DNA of 64,000 bases from Oscillospiraceae bacterium (GCA_015067495.1 SVMI01000001.1:434001-498000), one strand, 5' to 3'; shown: positions 1-9,190, counted from the first letter of the stretch. Notes: generated by a model not told the origin, from the sequence alone. Numbers and translations are program-made.

Positions 1-41
1 AGCAGGAAAATGTTCAGGACTGATACAGGAGGAGTATGAAT

Positions 42-1184
42 ATGAAAAAACTGCTTGCAATCGTACTGTCTCTGGTCATGGTGCTGGGCCTCGCGGCTTG
101 CGGCGCGATCAATGAGACGGATGTCGCCGTTCTGTGGAGCGGTGACGGAATCGTGCATGTTCCCGATTCCCTGATCAATGCGCTGGAACGCGCAATGTAC
201 ATCGAAAATATCAGCTATGCCCACTACGGTGCCAACGGCGATCAGGCCGCACAGACCGCAAAGGCACAGGAATTGCTCAATGGCAACTGCGCCGGTCTGG
301 TGGTTGAGCTGGTGGATGCTTCTGCCGCACAGACCATCGTGGACATGGCAAAGGCAAAGAACGTTCCCGTCGTCTTCCTGAACTGCGAAGTCGATGCTGC
401 TGTCGTTAAGAGCTACGCAAAGTGTGTTTCCGTCAATTCTGACGACGCATCCGTCACCACCGTTCTGGGTGACAAGATCGCAGAGTCCATCGCCGATGCG
501 AAGAAGTACGCTGCTGCCGATCTGGACGGCGACGGCGTGATCCGCTATCTGGCACTGGGCGATGTCAGCAAGATCGCTGATGCTGTCAACGCAAAGCTGG
601 CAGATGCCAAGCTGGCAGCCATCGCGCCTGTGGATGCTGCATCCGTCGCAGAGCTGAAGGTCACCACCGTCACCGAGAAGAAGACCGAGTACGGCCGCCT
701 GAGCGACAAGAACGGCGCGGTCGTGGAGATGATCCTCTCCGACAACGACGTTGCCATGCTGGAGCAGCTGGTGGCACTGCAGAGCAATGACTTCAATGCC
801 AACATGCTCAAGACCCACTTCGTACCCGTCTACACCGTCGGCGCGGACGCTGACTACAAGGCATACGTCTTCAGTAAGATCCCTGCCGTCGGCGCAGCCT
901 TTGCTGACAGCAAGCTGGATAAGACAAGCGCCATTCCCGAGGAAGTCATCGAGCAGATCAGAGGCTACTCCAACCTCCTGAAGCTGGCTACCATGGAAAA
1001 GTGGGACGATTTGGAAAAGGCTGTCTACACCACCCGTAACGTTGTTGGCGACGGTCGTCTGACCAATGCTGCTGCTGAAGACCTTGACGGTCTGGCAGGC
1101 GCAGCAGCTGCTGCAATGGCACAGCTGCTCAAGGGCAACACCACCGAAAATATCGTTGCTGTTTCCTACATCACCGTAAAATAA
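42..1184 (+). CDS. Sugar-binding lipoprotein of an ABC transporter (MglB-like)
   Basis: A lipoprotein signal peptide opens the protein (MKKLL, hydrophobic stretch, lipobox LAAC), so the mature protein should be anchored outside the membrane. The rest fits the periplasmic-binding-protein type 1 fold of galactose/glucose binders: an alternating alpha/beta N-terminal lobe, a GLVVELVD segment, NVPVVFLN, a Ca-loop-like DLDGDGVIR and a late LSDNDVAML segment all line up with remembered MglB sequence. Start: an in-frame ATG lies 6 bases upstream at 36, but AGGAGGAG at 27-34 is only 1 base from it and 7 bases from the ATG at 42, so 42 is preferred. No permease or ATPase gene is visible; they could lie upstream of the window. 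The exact sugar is not determinable. Confidence 0.82.
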   Translation: MKKLLAIVLSLVMVLGLAACGAINETDVAVLWSGDGIVHVPDSLINALERAMYIENISYAHYGANGDQAAQTAKAQELLNGNCAGLVVELVDASAAQTIVDMAKAKNVPVVFLNCEVDAAVVKSYAKCVSVNSDDASVTTVLGDKIAESIADAKKYAAADLDGDGVIRYLALGDVSKIADAVNAKLADAKLAAIAPVDAASVAELKVTTVTEKKTEYGRLSDKNGAVVEMILSDNDVAMLEQLVALQSNDFNANMLKTHFVPVYTVGADADYKAYVFSKIPAVGAAFADSKLDKTSAIPEEVIEQIRGYSNLLKLATMEKWDDLEKAVYTTRNVVGDGRLTNAAAEDLDGLAGAAAAAMAQLLKGNTTENIVAVSYITVK

Positions 1185-1197
1185 TCCGATTTGCCGT

Positions 1198-1227
1198 ATC
1201 ACCCTGTCGGCTCTCCGGCAGGGTGAT
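1198..1227 (+). terminator. Hairpin terminator after the sugar-binding lipoprotein
   Basis: A 13-bp stem with one G-U pair encloses a CTCT loop. The T-run after it is weak, so termination efficiency is uncertain. Confidence 0.6.
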
Positions 1228-1275
1228 ATTTGGCGAGCAATTCACAGTTTGTTGATGCTTTTTTCAGCGGATATG

Positions 1276-1284
1276 CGATATAAT
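1276..1284 (+). promoter_or_regulatory. Probable -10 element for the GH2 gene
   Basis: A perfect TATAAT lies at 1279-1284, 33 bases before the start codon. No good -35 is present at 17-bp spacing; a TTGATG at 1252 is too distant (21 bp). Confidence 0.45.
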
Positions 1285-1316
1285 GAAGGCGTTAACATGA
1301 AATTAGGAGGAACACT

Positions 1317-3566
1317 ATGAGAACCGTATTAAGCCTTAACGCCAAGTGGGCGTTTACCAAGCAGGCGGACAGCATTCCTTCCGCCATTGACAATAAGTGG
1401 AACTTCGTCAACCTGCCTCACAGCTGGAATGCCATCGACGGTCAGGACGGCGACAACGACTATTTCCGCGGCACCGGCTACTATGCCAAGACCATTACCA
1501 AGACCGAGCTGCCCACCGCAGACCGTTACTATCTGGAGATCCGCGGCGCAAACTCCTCTGCCGATGTCTACCTCAACGGCGAGAAGCTTGCCCATCACGA
1601 CGGCGGCTACTCCACTTGGAGAGTGGATCTGACCGACAAGCTGCAGCTGCAGAACCTGCTGGTCATCGCTGTTGATAACAGTGCCAACGACAGAGTCTAC
1701 CCCCAGATGGCAGACTTCACCTTCTACGGCGGTCTGTACCGCAACGTCAACCTGATCTGCGTCAACGAATCTCACTTTGACCTTGACTACTACGGCGGCC
1801 CCGGCATCATGGTCACCCCCGAGATCGCGGGTAAGGATGCCCTTGTGAAGGTGGATACCTTCGTCACGAACGGCAAGATGGGTCAGACTGTCCGCTATAC
1901 TGTCTACGACAAGGAAGAGAACGTCATCGCTTCCGTTGAGACTGCGGATACCCATGCCGAGCTGAAGATCGAGAATGTCCATCTGTGGCACGGCAGAAAA
2001 GATCCCTACCTCTACTGCTGCGAGGCTGAGCTGGTTGAAAACGGTGAGGTCATCGATGCAGTCTGCACCCGTTTCGGCTGCCGTACCTTCAAGATCGATC
2101 CTGACAACGGCTTCATCCTCAACGGCGAGGAGTACCCCCTGCGCGGTGTTTCCCGCCATCAGGACCGCTGGGGTGTGGGCAACGCCCTGCTGCCCGAGCA
2201 TCACGAAGAGGACATCGAGCTGATCTGCGAGGTCGGCGCAACCACCATCCGTCTTGCCCACTATCAGCACGATCAGTATTTCTACGATCTGTGCGATGAG
2301 AAGGGTCTGGTTATTTGGGCAGAAATTCCCTACATCTCCAAGCACATGCCCACCGGCCGTAAGAACACCATCTCCCAGATGAAGGAACTGATTGTCCAGA
2401 ACTACAATCACCCCTCCATCGTTGTCTGGGGTCTTTCCAACGAGATCGGCATCGGCGGCTCCGATGAGGATCTGCTGGAGAACCACCGCATTCTGAACGA
2501 TATGTGCCACGAGATGGATAAGACCCGTCTGACTACCATCGCGGCTGTTTCCATGTGTAAGATGGACGATCCCTACCTGCAGATCCCCGACGTGGTCTCC
2601 TACAACCACTACTTCGGCTGGTACGGCGGCGAGACCGACATGAACGGTCCTTGGTTCGACAAGTTCCACAAGCTGCACCCCACCATTCCCATCGGCTGCT
2701 CTGAGTACGGCTGCGAGGCACTGAACTGGCACACCTCCGATCCCCGTCAGGGCGACTACACTGAGGAATATCAGGCGTATTACCACGAGGAGCTGATCAA
2801 GCAGTTCTTCACCCGTAAGTACATGTGGGCGACCCACGTGTGGAATATGTTCGACTTCGGCGCAGATGCCCGTAACGAGGGCGGCGAGAACGGTCAGAAC
2901 CACAAGGGTCTGGTGACCATGGACCGTAAGTACAAGAAGGATGCCTTCTATGCTTACAAGGCATGGCTCAGCGACGATCCCTTCGTCCATCTGTGCGGCA
3001 AGCGCTATATCAACCGCGTGGAGGACGTGACCAAGGTCACCGTCTACTCGAACCTTCCTGAGGTGGAGCTGTTTGCCAACGGCGTCAGCCTTGGCAAGAA
3101 GGCAGCTGCCGATCACTTCTTCTACTTCGACGTGCCGAACAAGGGTCTGACCAATCTGGTCGCCGTGGCAGGTCAGTGCCGTGACGAAAGCGTCATCAAC
3201 AAGGTAGAGACCTTCGACGAGAGCTACCGTCTGGTGGAGAAGGGCGCGATCCTCAACTGGTTCGACATCGAAGCACCCGAGGGCTATCTGTCCCTGAACG
3301 ACAAGATGGGCGATGTTCTGTCCACCGTTCGCGGCAAGCTGATCTTTGCCGGTCTGATGGCGAAGATGATGGGCGGCAAGGGCGGCGACGGCAAGATGGA
3401 AGCCATGGGCTTCGAGCTGAGTGCCGACATGATGACCATGATGAACGGCTTTACCGTGCTGCGTCTGTTTACCCTGATGGGCGGCATGATGGATGTCAAG
3501 TTCACCAAGGAGCAGCTGCTGGATCTGAACGCACAGCTCAACAAGATCAAGAAACCCAAGAAGTAA
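1317..3566 (+). CDS. GH2 glycoside hydrolase (beta-galactosidase/beta-glucuronidase type)
   Basis: Cytoplasmic enzyme of 749 aa without a signal peptide. The order is GH2: an N-terminal sugar-binding jelly roll (residues about 1-170), an Ig-like domain (about 170-265), a TIM barrel (about 265-560), then a beta-rich domain like DUF4982 (SNLPEVELFANG). The catalytic pair is visible: acid/base Glu376 in GLSNEIG and nucleophile Glu463 in CSEYG. GH2 enzymes hydrolyse beta-galactosides, glucuronides or mannosides; the specificity cannot be read from this sequence. The last roughly 90 residues form an unusual Met/Gly-rich helical tail (AKMMGG, ADMMTMMNG, LMGGMM). Start follows AGGAGG at 1305-1310. 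It stands alone between two terminators. Confidence 0.88.
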   Translation: MRTVLSLNAKWAFTKQADSIPSAIDNKWNFVNLPHSWNAIDGQDGDNDYFRGTGYYAKTITKTELPTADRYYLEIRGANSSADVYLNGEKLAHHDGGYSTWRVDLTDKLQLQNLLVIAVDNSANDRVYPQMADFTFYGGLYRNVNLICVNESHFDLDYYGGPGIMVTPEIAGKDALVKVDTFVTNGKMGQTVRYTVYDKEENVIASVETADTHAELKIENVHLWHGRKDPYLYCCEAELVENGEVIDAVCTRFGCRTFKIDPDNGFILNGEEYPLRGVSRHQDRWGVGNALLPEHHEEDIELICEVGATTIRLAHYQHDQYFYDLCDEKGLVIWAEIPYISKHMPTGRKNTISQMKELIVQNYNHPSIVVWGLSNEIGIGGSDEDLLENHRILNDMCHEMDKTRLTTIAAVSMCKMDDPYLQIPDVVSYNHYFGWYGGETDMNGPWFDKFHKLHPTIPIGCSEYGCEALNWHTSDPRQGDYTEEYQAYYHEELIKQFFTRKYMWATHVWNMFDFGADARNEGGENGQNHKGLVTMDRKYKKDAFYAYKAWLSDDPFVHLCGKRYINRVEDVTKVTVYSNLPEVELFANGVSLGKKAAADHFFYFDVPNKGLTNLVAVAGQCRDESVINKVETFDESYRLVEKGAILNWFDIEAPEGYLSLNDKMGDVLSTVRGKLIFAGLMAKMMGGKGGDGKMEAMGFELSADMMTMMNGFTVLRLFTLMGGMMDVKFTKEQLLDLNAQLNKIKKPKK

Positions 3567-3577
3567 GCGAAAAAACC

Positions 3578-3614
3578 AATGCCACCGGATGCAGCCGCAT
3601 TCGGTGGCATTTTC
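3578..3614 (+). terminator. Rho-independent terminator after GH2 gene
   Basis: A 15-bp stem (one G-U pair) at 3578-3592 / 3597-3611 with an AGCC loop is followed by TTTTC. Confidence 0.85.
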
Positions 3615-3629
3615 TTTGAGATCACGTAG

Positions 3630-3649
3630 GGCGGGTGCTTGCTCCCGCC
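3630..3649. repeat. Small GC-rich palindrome (REP-like)
   Basis: GGCGGG and CCCGCC flank an 8-base loop between two genes. It resembles short palindromic intergenic elements scattered through related genomes, but only one copy was noticed here. Confidence 0.3.
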
Positions 3650-3713
3650 ATGGTATAAAAATATCGGTGCTTGGTTAGAGTGAAGATCAGTATTTGCATC
3701 GGAGGCAGCTTTC

Positions 3714-4622
3714 ATGTGCACAGCAGTCAGTTATCGGACAAAACAGCATTACTTCGGCAGAAATCTCGATCTGGAACGCAGCTATGGGGAAGGGGTGGCG
3801 GTCACGCCCCGGCGGTATCCCTTTTCCTTTGGGGAACGGCACTACAGTATGATCGGCATGGCGGCGATCGCCGACGGATATCCCCTTTACTTCGAGGCAA
3901 CCAATGAAACGGGACTGAGCATGGCGGGACTGAACTTCCCCGGCAATGCTGTCTATTACCCCCACGACCCCAAAAAGGAAAACGTCGCGCCCTATGAGCT
4001 GATCCCGTACCTGCTGGGTCTGTGCGAAAACGTGGAGCAGGCTTGCGAAAAGCTGGAAACGGTCAACGTGGAGCAGCGTGGCTTCAGCGATGCGCTGCCG
4101 GTGTCACCGCTGCATTGGATGATCGCGGATCGGGAGCGATCTGTGGTGCTGGAATGCACGAAAGAGGGAATGAAGATCCACAAAAATCCCTACGGCGTGC
4201 TGACCAACAATCCCACCTTTGATTATCACCTTGTGAATGTGCAAAATTACCGGGGACTCCACGAGGGCGCGCTGACGGAAAGGGATTACAGCCTTGGCAT
4301 GGGTGCGATCGGACTGCCGGGGGATTTTTCCAGCGTGTCCCGCTTTGTAAGAGCGGTGTTCGTCAGGGAACATTCCGTTTGCGATGGCACGGAAACCCAG
4401 AGTGTCAGTCAGTTTTTCCACATCTTGGAGTCCGTTGCCATGCCCCGTGGGTGCGTGCGGACGCCGGACGGGCAGTACGAGTACACCCGCTACTCCTGCT
4501 GCTGCAACACGGACACGCAGGTCTATTACTACACCACCTATGACCATGCCGCCATCCGACATGCTGACCTGCGCCAAACAGACCTGGACAGTGCCAATCT
4601 TTGCTATACGCCCATCGAATAA
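3714..4622 (+). CDS. Choloylglycine hydrolase family enzyme (bile salt hydrolase / penicillin V acylase)
   Basis: An Ntn hydrolase of 302 aa, close to the usual 315-330. Removal of Met1 would expose the catalytic Cys2 (MCTA). The other active-site positions of the family are present: Arg16 and Asp19 in FGRNLDLE, Asn in GLNFPGNA, Asn in VLTNNPTFD and Arg in SRFVRAVF. The enzyme hydrolyses amide bonds of conjugated bile acids or penicillin V; the gut-type context favours bile salts, but sequence reading alone cannot separate the subfamilies. Cytoplasmic, no signal peptide. GGAGG at 3701-3705 lies 8 bases before the ATG. It converges on the minus-strand GH2 gene with a shared terminator. Confidence 0.88.
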   Translation: MCTAVSYRTKQHYFGRNLDLERSYGEGVAVTPRRYPFSFGERHYSMIGMAAIADGYPLYFEATNETGLSMAGLNFPGNAVYYPHDPKKENVAPYELIPYLLGLCENVEQACEKLETVNVEQRGFSDALPVSPLHWMIADRERSVVLECTKEGMKIHKNPYGVLTNNPTFDYHLVNVQNYRGLHEGALTERDYSLGMGAIGLPGDFSSVSRFVRAVFVREHSVCDGTETQSVSQFFHILESVAMPRGCVRTPDGQYEYTRYSCCCNTDTQVYYYTTYDHAAIRHADLRQTDLDSANLCYTPIE

Positions 4623-4623
4623 A

Positions 4624-4652
4624 AAAGCTCCGCAGAAAACCTGCGGAGCTTT
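4624..4652. terminator. Bidirectional terminator between convergent genes
   Basis: A perfect 12-bp stem (AAAGCTCCGCAG / CTGCGGAGCTTT) with an AAAAC loop carries A- and T-runs on both sides. It serves the hydrolase gene on the plus strand and the GH2 gene on the minus strand. Confidence 0.88.
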
Positions 4653-4655
4653 TGC

Positions 4656-7454
4656 TCATTTCTTTTTGCGGACGGCGGTTTTGTCGTTCGCGTTGAAGGC
4701 GATGTTGGTGTTCTTGGCGGCAGCGGTGACATTTGCGTGAATCAGTGCCAGAAGTTCACCTTCCGTCAGAGTATGTGCGGGGTCAAAGTCGTCGGAGTTT
4801 GCATAGGCGATCAGCTGATTTCTCAGCCAAGCTGTCGCAGGCTCGTTGGTTGCGAAGTTCATGCCGCAAACCAAAAGACGACCGCTTCCGACCCGATACT
4901 CAAACAGCGCTGCCTGACGGATCACGTACTTGTGGCTGGATGCTACCTCGATGATCGGATCAAAGGGCACAGTACCATCCTCGAAGCAGATCGCCTTGCC
5001 GCCCTCCATCAGACGACGGAACTGCCAGCCGCAGAAGCCCTCATGAGGGAGCTTGCCCAGCGCGGGGTGGTCTTCGATGACGGTGGCGAGGTTGCCGTTG
5101 GTGCGTCCTGCCAGCGAGATGCGGAAGCTCATGGGCTGGGTGACGAAGGGGTCACCGCCCAGCAGGAGGACATCCTTGCCCTCACGCAGCAGCGAGAGCA
5201 GCTCGTCTGTCTCCAGCTTGTCCGCGACGATCAAATCGCCGGCATCGGTGGTATTGTCCGGGAAAACATACAGCTCCCAACGGTTTTCGGCGTAGGTATC
5301 GCCGCATTCCAGCGTTACATACAGCTCCATAGCGGCGGGGTCAGAGATCTCGGGCAGCTTGGTCTGCAGGGTGTAAAGCGCGCTGACGTCACCTGCCTTG
5401 ACGTTATCAATGGTGACGCGTTCATGGGCGATCAGCTTGCCGTCCATGGTCAGGCGGATGTTCAGCGCAGCATTTTTCAGATCCTCTGCGCCAAAATGGG
5501 AAACGGAGAGCGCGACCTTCAGCTCCTGCCCGGCGGCGAAGTTGACGTCCGTGTTCAGGTCGTTCAGCAGAACGGTCTCGCTGTTGTACATCCGCACATT
5601 CCGTACCGTTTCGCCGGGCTTCAGCTCGTAGAATTCGTTCATCATGCCCACGTCGTAGCCAAAGGTGTGCCAATGGGTGTCGATGGGACCGAGGAATTCA
5701 TAGCCTTGCATGGTGCGGCACAGACGGGTATGCTCAAAGCAATGCTTGCGCAGCAGCTGCTGCCAGCGGCAGGAATTGCGGAAGAACAGCGGTGCCCTAT
5801 GGAGCATGCCCTTGTCCTTCAGGTGCTGGCGCAGGGTCGCGAACATGGGCGCGAAGCGGATGTTGGAGTCTGCGTAACGCTCCTCCAGCGTCAGGTCGGT
5901 ATACGTACCCTGAATGCAGATCTCATGCCCCACCAGCGGTACATCGAAAACCTCGTTTGCGCGGTCGATATAGGCAGGATCGACATCCGTGCATTCATAG
6001 CTCAAAAGCATATGACCCACAGTATTGTAGGTGTCGCTGAAGGAAGTGACTGTTGCCAGCCGTTCGGGATGATGGGTGAAAGGCGTGTGCAGCAGCTTGT
6101 CTTCCTGCTCCGGCTCGAGGAAGTAGTACTCAATGCCGCGCAGGGCGCTGATGGGGGAGAACATGGCATCGGTGCGCGTATGCACGATGTCGGCGCACTG
6201 GTGCAGATGCGCGATGAACGGCTCGTCCATCAGCAGCTCGTTGCCGCAGCTGTACATCACCACAGAGGGATGACGGCGGCAGAAGGTGACGATCTGCGCC
6301 CATTCTGCAACAGTTGTGTTGTTGGGGCTTTCCACCTGCAGCAGCATGCCCAGCTCGTCCGCTGCCTGCATATATTCCTCGCAGGGAATGTAGGTGTGGA
6401 AGCGGATGAAATTGAAGCCCAGCTCCTTGATGGTGCGGATCAGCTTGCGATAGAATCGGGCATCCGTCGTGGGGTGGACGGTTTCGGGGAAATAGCCATG
6501 CTCGCAGATGCCCCGCAGGTAGTAGGGCTTGCCGTTGAGGAGGAGCGTTCTGCCCTCGCCGGTCAGGCGACGGATGGCAAAGGTGCGCTCGAGTGTGCTG
6601 TCACCGCACTGCAGGTGAAGCTGCAGACAGTGGGGGTCTTCGGGAGTCCAGCGGGGAAGACCTTGCGTATCGAAGGAGAACTTGCCGCCTGCTTCGCCGC
6701 TGCGAAGCAGCTTTTTGCCGTCGAAGACCGACCATGTAAAGGCGGCATTTTCCGTCATTTCAGGCTCGACGGATACGCTGGCGCAATCCTCGGATACGAG
6801 GACTGTCACATCCCGAAGAACACTGTCATACAGACGCAGCTCCACATCGCCGTAGACACCGCCGGTGTACTGATTGGCTGCCCGGTTCATCAGACCTGAG
6901 ACCGGCTCGCCCTGATAACCCACCAGATCATAGTTGGAAACGCTGAGGACAATGGTGTTTTCGCCTGCACGCAGGACACCCGCAGGAATCGCCATTTCAA
7001 AGGGGGCGCTGTAGCCCTCGTGGCGACCGAGGAATACATCGTTGAGCCACACGGAGCAGGCATTTTGTACGCCGCCGAACCAAAGTGCGGCGGGAGTATT
7101 TACATCTTCAACGGTGAAGCTACGGCGATAGAAGAAGTTGCCCACGATGTTCGGCAGCGCCATGTCGGGGGCGAAGCCCGCGATGGGATAGCACTGCAGA
7201 CCGTAGTCGGGATTGATCTTCAGCTTCAGGTAGTAGGGGGTCAGCAGGGCGAATTTGTCGGTCATGTCCTCCCAGTAGCCGGGGATGGCATCGGGCATGG
7301 TGTCATCCCGCTCCCATGCTTTTTCCGTGCCGGAATATTCATCGCTGTTGCCGGGATTGCTGCCGATGCGCCAAGGATTTTCTTCGCTGCGGTAGATCTC
7401 CTGCTGATAGTTCATCTCCCAGTCGCCGCTGAGAGAATAGGCGGTGTAATACAT
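4656..7454 (-). CDS. GH2 family glycoside hydrolase, long form
   Basis: Cytoplasmic 932-aa protein. It has an N-terminal carbohydrate-binding beta sandwich, Ig-like domain, TIM barrel and an extra C-terminal region of about 300 aa with beta-sandwich segments. Acid/base Glu406 (SCGNELLMDE) and nucleophile Glu511 (LVGHEICIQ) are in place. The substrate is unknown; GH2 members of this length act on beta-galactosides, glucuronides or plant polymers. Start: a TTG six codons upstream would place the ribosome site (AAAGAGG, 7463-7469) inside the coding region, so the ATG at 7454 is chosen. It is expressed from a near-perfect promoter at 7485-7513, divergent from the amidohydrolase pair, suggesting shared control. 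Confidence 0.85.
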   Translation of the reverse strand: MYYTAYSLSGDWEMNYQQEIYRSEENPWRIGSNPGNSDEYSGTEKAWERDDTMPDAIPGYWEDMTDKFALLTPYYLKLKINPDYGLQCYPIAGFAPDMALPNIVGNFFYRRSFTVEDVNTPAALWFGGVQNACSVWLNDVFLGRHEGYSAPFEMAIPAGVLRAGENTIVLSVSNYDLVGYQGEPVSGLMNRAANQYTGGVYGDVELRLYDSVLRDVTVLVSEDCASVSVEPEMTENAAFTWSVFDGKKLLRSGEAGGKFSFDTQGLPRWTPEDPHCLQLHLQCGDSTLERTFAIRRLTGEGRTLLLNGKPYYLRGICEHGYFPETVHPTTDARFYRKLIRTIKELGFNFIRFHTYIPCEEYMQAADELGMLLQVESPNNTTVAEWAQIVTFCRRHPSVVMYSCGNELLMDEPFIAHLHQCADIVHTRTDAMFSPISALRGIEYYFLEPEQEDKLLHTPFTHHPERLATVTSFSDTYNTVGHMLLSYECTDVDPAYIDRANEVFDVPLVGHEICIQGTYTDLTLEERYADSNIRFAPMFATLRQHLKDKGMLHRAPLFFRNSCRWQQLLRKHCFEHTRLCRTMQGYEFLGPIDTHWHTFGYDVGMMNEFYELKPGETVRNVRMYNSETVLLNDLNTDVNFAAGQELKVALSVSHFGAEDLKNAALNIRLTMDGKLIAHERVTIDNVKAGDVSALYTLQTKLPEISDPAAMELYVTLECGDTYAENRWELYVFPDNTTDAGDLIVADKLETDELLSLLREGKDVLLLGGDPFVTQPMSFRISLAGRTNGNLATVIEDHPALGKLPHEGFCGWQFRRLMEGGKAICFEDGTVPFDPIIEVASSHKYVIRQAALFEYRVGSGRLLVCGMNFATNEPATAWLRNQLIAYANSDDFDPAHTLTEGELLALIHANVTAAAKNTNIAFNANDKTAVRKKK

Positions 7455-7484
7455 AGTCTGCACCTCTTTCAAAATTATGAGGTT

Positions 7485-7513
7485 ATTATACGTTCAAAGA
7501 TCGGTAGTGTCAA
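7485..7513 (-). promoter_or_regulatory. Sigma-A promoter of the minus-strand GH2 gene
   Basis: Read on the minus strand, TTGACA (7508-7513) and TATAAT (7485-7490) are separated by 17 bp, a perfect consensus. Confidence 0.88.
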
Positions 7514-7558
7514 GAAGAGGCAAAATTGTAAAAACCTATGGAAAATGCCATCCTGACA

Positions 7559-7567
7559 TGCTATAAT
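7559..7567 (+). promoter_or_regulatory. Extended -10 promoter of the amidohydrolase pair
   Basis: TGCTATAAT lies 28 bases before the ATG at 7595 with no good -35, as is typical of extended -10 promoters. It rules out the longer reading frame that starts at 7538. Confidence 0.7.
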
Positions 7568-7594
7568 CAAGAAAAACAAAAGGCGGTGAAGCAC

Positions 7595-8326
7595 ATGGAC
7601 AGGATCATCGATATGCACGCCCACATCTGGAACGGGCGGGAAAAGGAATGCGCGGATGCCATGCGCAAGGCGGCGGATCGCTTTGGGATCGAAAAGATCC
7701 TCGTTTCCGCACTTGGCAGTCACCATCCCGACAAGGATGAGGTGCGTTACCTGAACGAACAGACGGAAAAGCTCATCCGTGAGGATGCCCTTTTCGGCGG
7801 CTATGTCACCGTTTCCCCGGAGCATGACAACGGCTTGGACGTGCTGCGCAGGGGGATCGAGGAGCAGGGCATGATCGGTATGAAAATCTGGGTCAGCTGT
7901 CTGTGTAATGCGGATTGCTGTGACAAGCTCTACGAGTACTGCGCGGAGAAGGATATCCCCGTACTGATCCACGTGTTCAAAAAGACCGTCGGTCAGCTGA
8001 CCGATGAAGCAACAGGTGTGCATCTGCGCTCCGCGGCGCTGAAGCACCCGGACACCAAGTTCATCATGGCGCATCTGGGGGGCAACTGCTACCACGGTGT
8101 GCGCCTTGTGCAAGACCTTGACAATGTGTGGACGGACTTCTCCGGCGGCTGCTGCCGGGTAAGCGAGGTTCCCTATGCGGTGGAGCTGCTGGGCGCGGAA
8201 AAGATCCTATTCGGCACGGACAATGCCTATGCTATGAATCTTGGGCAGATGCGGGATGCCGGGCTGACCCGGGAGCAGGAAGAGCAGATTTTCTGGAAAA
8301 ACACGGCTTCCCTGTTCAAGCTGTAG
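7595..8326 (+). CDS. Amidohydrolase family metal-dependent hydrolase
   Basis: TIM-barrel amidohydrolase (Amidohydro_2 type) of 243 aa. The metal-binding motif HAH sits at the end of strand 1 (IIDMHAHIW); further expected elements are VLIHVFKK, IMAHLGG and the late FGTDN aspartate. Such enzymes are hydrolases or decarboxylases of small cyclic or amide substrates; the substrate is unknown. Start at 7595 is chosen because an extended -10 promoter sits inside the longer frame and GGCGGTG precedes this ATG. It is followed after 13 bases by a relative without metal ligands, so the two probably form a two-gene operon. The divergent GH2 neighbour hints at glycan or glycoside catabolism. Confidence 0.78.
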   Translation: MDRIIDMHAHIWNGREKECADAMRKAADRFGIEKILVSALGSHHPDKDEVRYLNEQTEKLIREDALFGGYVTVSPEHDNGLDVLRRGIEEQGMIGMKIWVSCLCNADCCDKLYEYCAEKDIPVLIHVFKKTVGQLTDEATGVHLRSAALKHPDTKFIMAHLGGNCYHGVRLVQDLDNVWTDFSGGCCRVSEVPYAVELLGAEKILFGTDNAYAMNLGQMRDAGLTREQEEQIFWKNTASLFKL

Positions 8327-8339
8327 GGAGGGATACGGA

Positions 8340-9065
8340 ATGTATTTTGATGCAGCGGCCTTTTGCGGAAACTGGCCTTTTTACCGGCTGCGGGATGCGC
8401 AGCTGCCGCAGGTGTTGAAAAAACTGAAAAGCGAGGGGATCGAGGGCGGCTTCCTGTCCAGTCTGGATGCCATTTTCTATAACGACCCATGGGAAGCGGA
8501 TGAGGGGCTTGTGAACGCCCTCGAAGGAACGGCGTTTCGCGTTGCCATGTGCGTCAATCCCATGCTTCCATGGTCGGGCATGCACCTGCAGCAGGGAAAG
8601 CAGGCAGGTGTGGGCGCGGTGCGCCTTTACCCCTGCGTTCATGGATACTCTGAGGATGAACAGAGCGTGGTTGCCATCTGTCGGCTGGCTGGCATGCTGG
8701 AGCTGCCCGTGATTTTGACCCTTCGAATGGAGGATGCGCGGATGGCGTATCTGCTGCAGCAGAAGGAGCCGGAATTTGACCGCATCCGCAGACTGATCAC
8801 CCAGTGTGAGAGTACGAAATTCATCCTCTCCAACTGCCTGATGCATCAGGTGGAGGAGCTGAAGCCGCTTCCTGAGAATGTATGGTTCGATACCGCCGGC
8901 TTTAAGGGGGATTTCTACTTGGAAGACCAGCAGGAAATCCGGCAGGATCGCATTCTCTTTGGTTCATTTGCTCCTCTGCAGAGCCTTTCAAGCGCGGTGC
9001 TGGCTGCCGGAAAACAGACCGACCTGCAGAAAAACTGGCTGCAATTACACAGGGAAACGATCTGA
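8340..9065 (+). CDS. Amidohydrolase-like protein lacking metal ligands
   Basis: 241 aa with the same overall order as the gene before it (MYFDAAAFCGNW at strand 1, VRLYPCVHGY, TKFILSNC, RILFGSF), so it appears to be an amidohydrolase-fold paralogue. The HxH motif is replaced by DAAA, HLGG by SNCL, and FGTDN by FGSFA, so the metal site looks lost. It may be a non-catalytic partner of the preceding protein or may have a different chemistry. Ribosome site GGGAGG lies just before the ATG. The assignment rests on pattern similarity by eye. Confidence 0.6.
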   Translation: MYFDAAAFCGNWPFYRLRDAQLPQVLKKLKSEGIEGGFLSSLDAIFYNDPWEADEGLVNALEGTAFRVAMCVNPMLPWSGMHLQQGKQAGVGAVRLYPCVHGYSEDEQSVVAICRLAGMLELPVILTLRMEDARMAYLLQQKEPEFDRIRRLITQCESTKFILSNCLMHQVEELKPLPENVWFDTAGFKGDFYLEDQQEIRQDRILFGSFAPLQSLSSAVLAAGKQTDLQKNWLQLHRETI

Positions 9066-9117
9066 TAAAAAATTTCCTTCTTTTTTCAAAGAAGGGATAG
9101 CAATTCTTGTGCAGATG

Positions 9118-9126
9118 TGATAGAAT
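9118..9126 (+). promoter_or_regulatory. Possible extended -10 promoter for the aminotransferase
   Basis: TGATAGAAT matches an extended -10 (TGnTAnAAT), 65 bases before the ATG at 9191. No good -35 is visible. Confidence 0.4.
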
Positions 9127-9190
9127 CGGCACAGAAATACTTCCGCGCCATCGCGCCGGAAAAGAAATAACAGAAAAGGTTGTGCTTATT

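Noticed and set aside
4737-6899. 720-aa open frame on the plus strand
   Set aside because: Antisense to the GH2 gene, whose catalytic motifs and promoter are clear.
9076-9095. Terminator after the amidohydrolase pair
   Set aside because: A CCTTCTTT / AAAGAAGG stem exists, but it is weak and lacks a T-run; kept out for lack of support.
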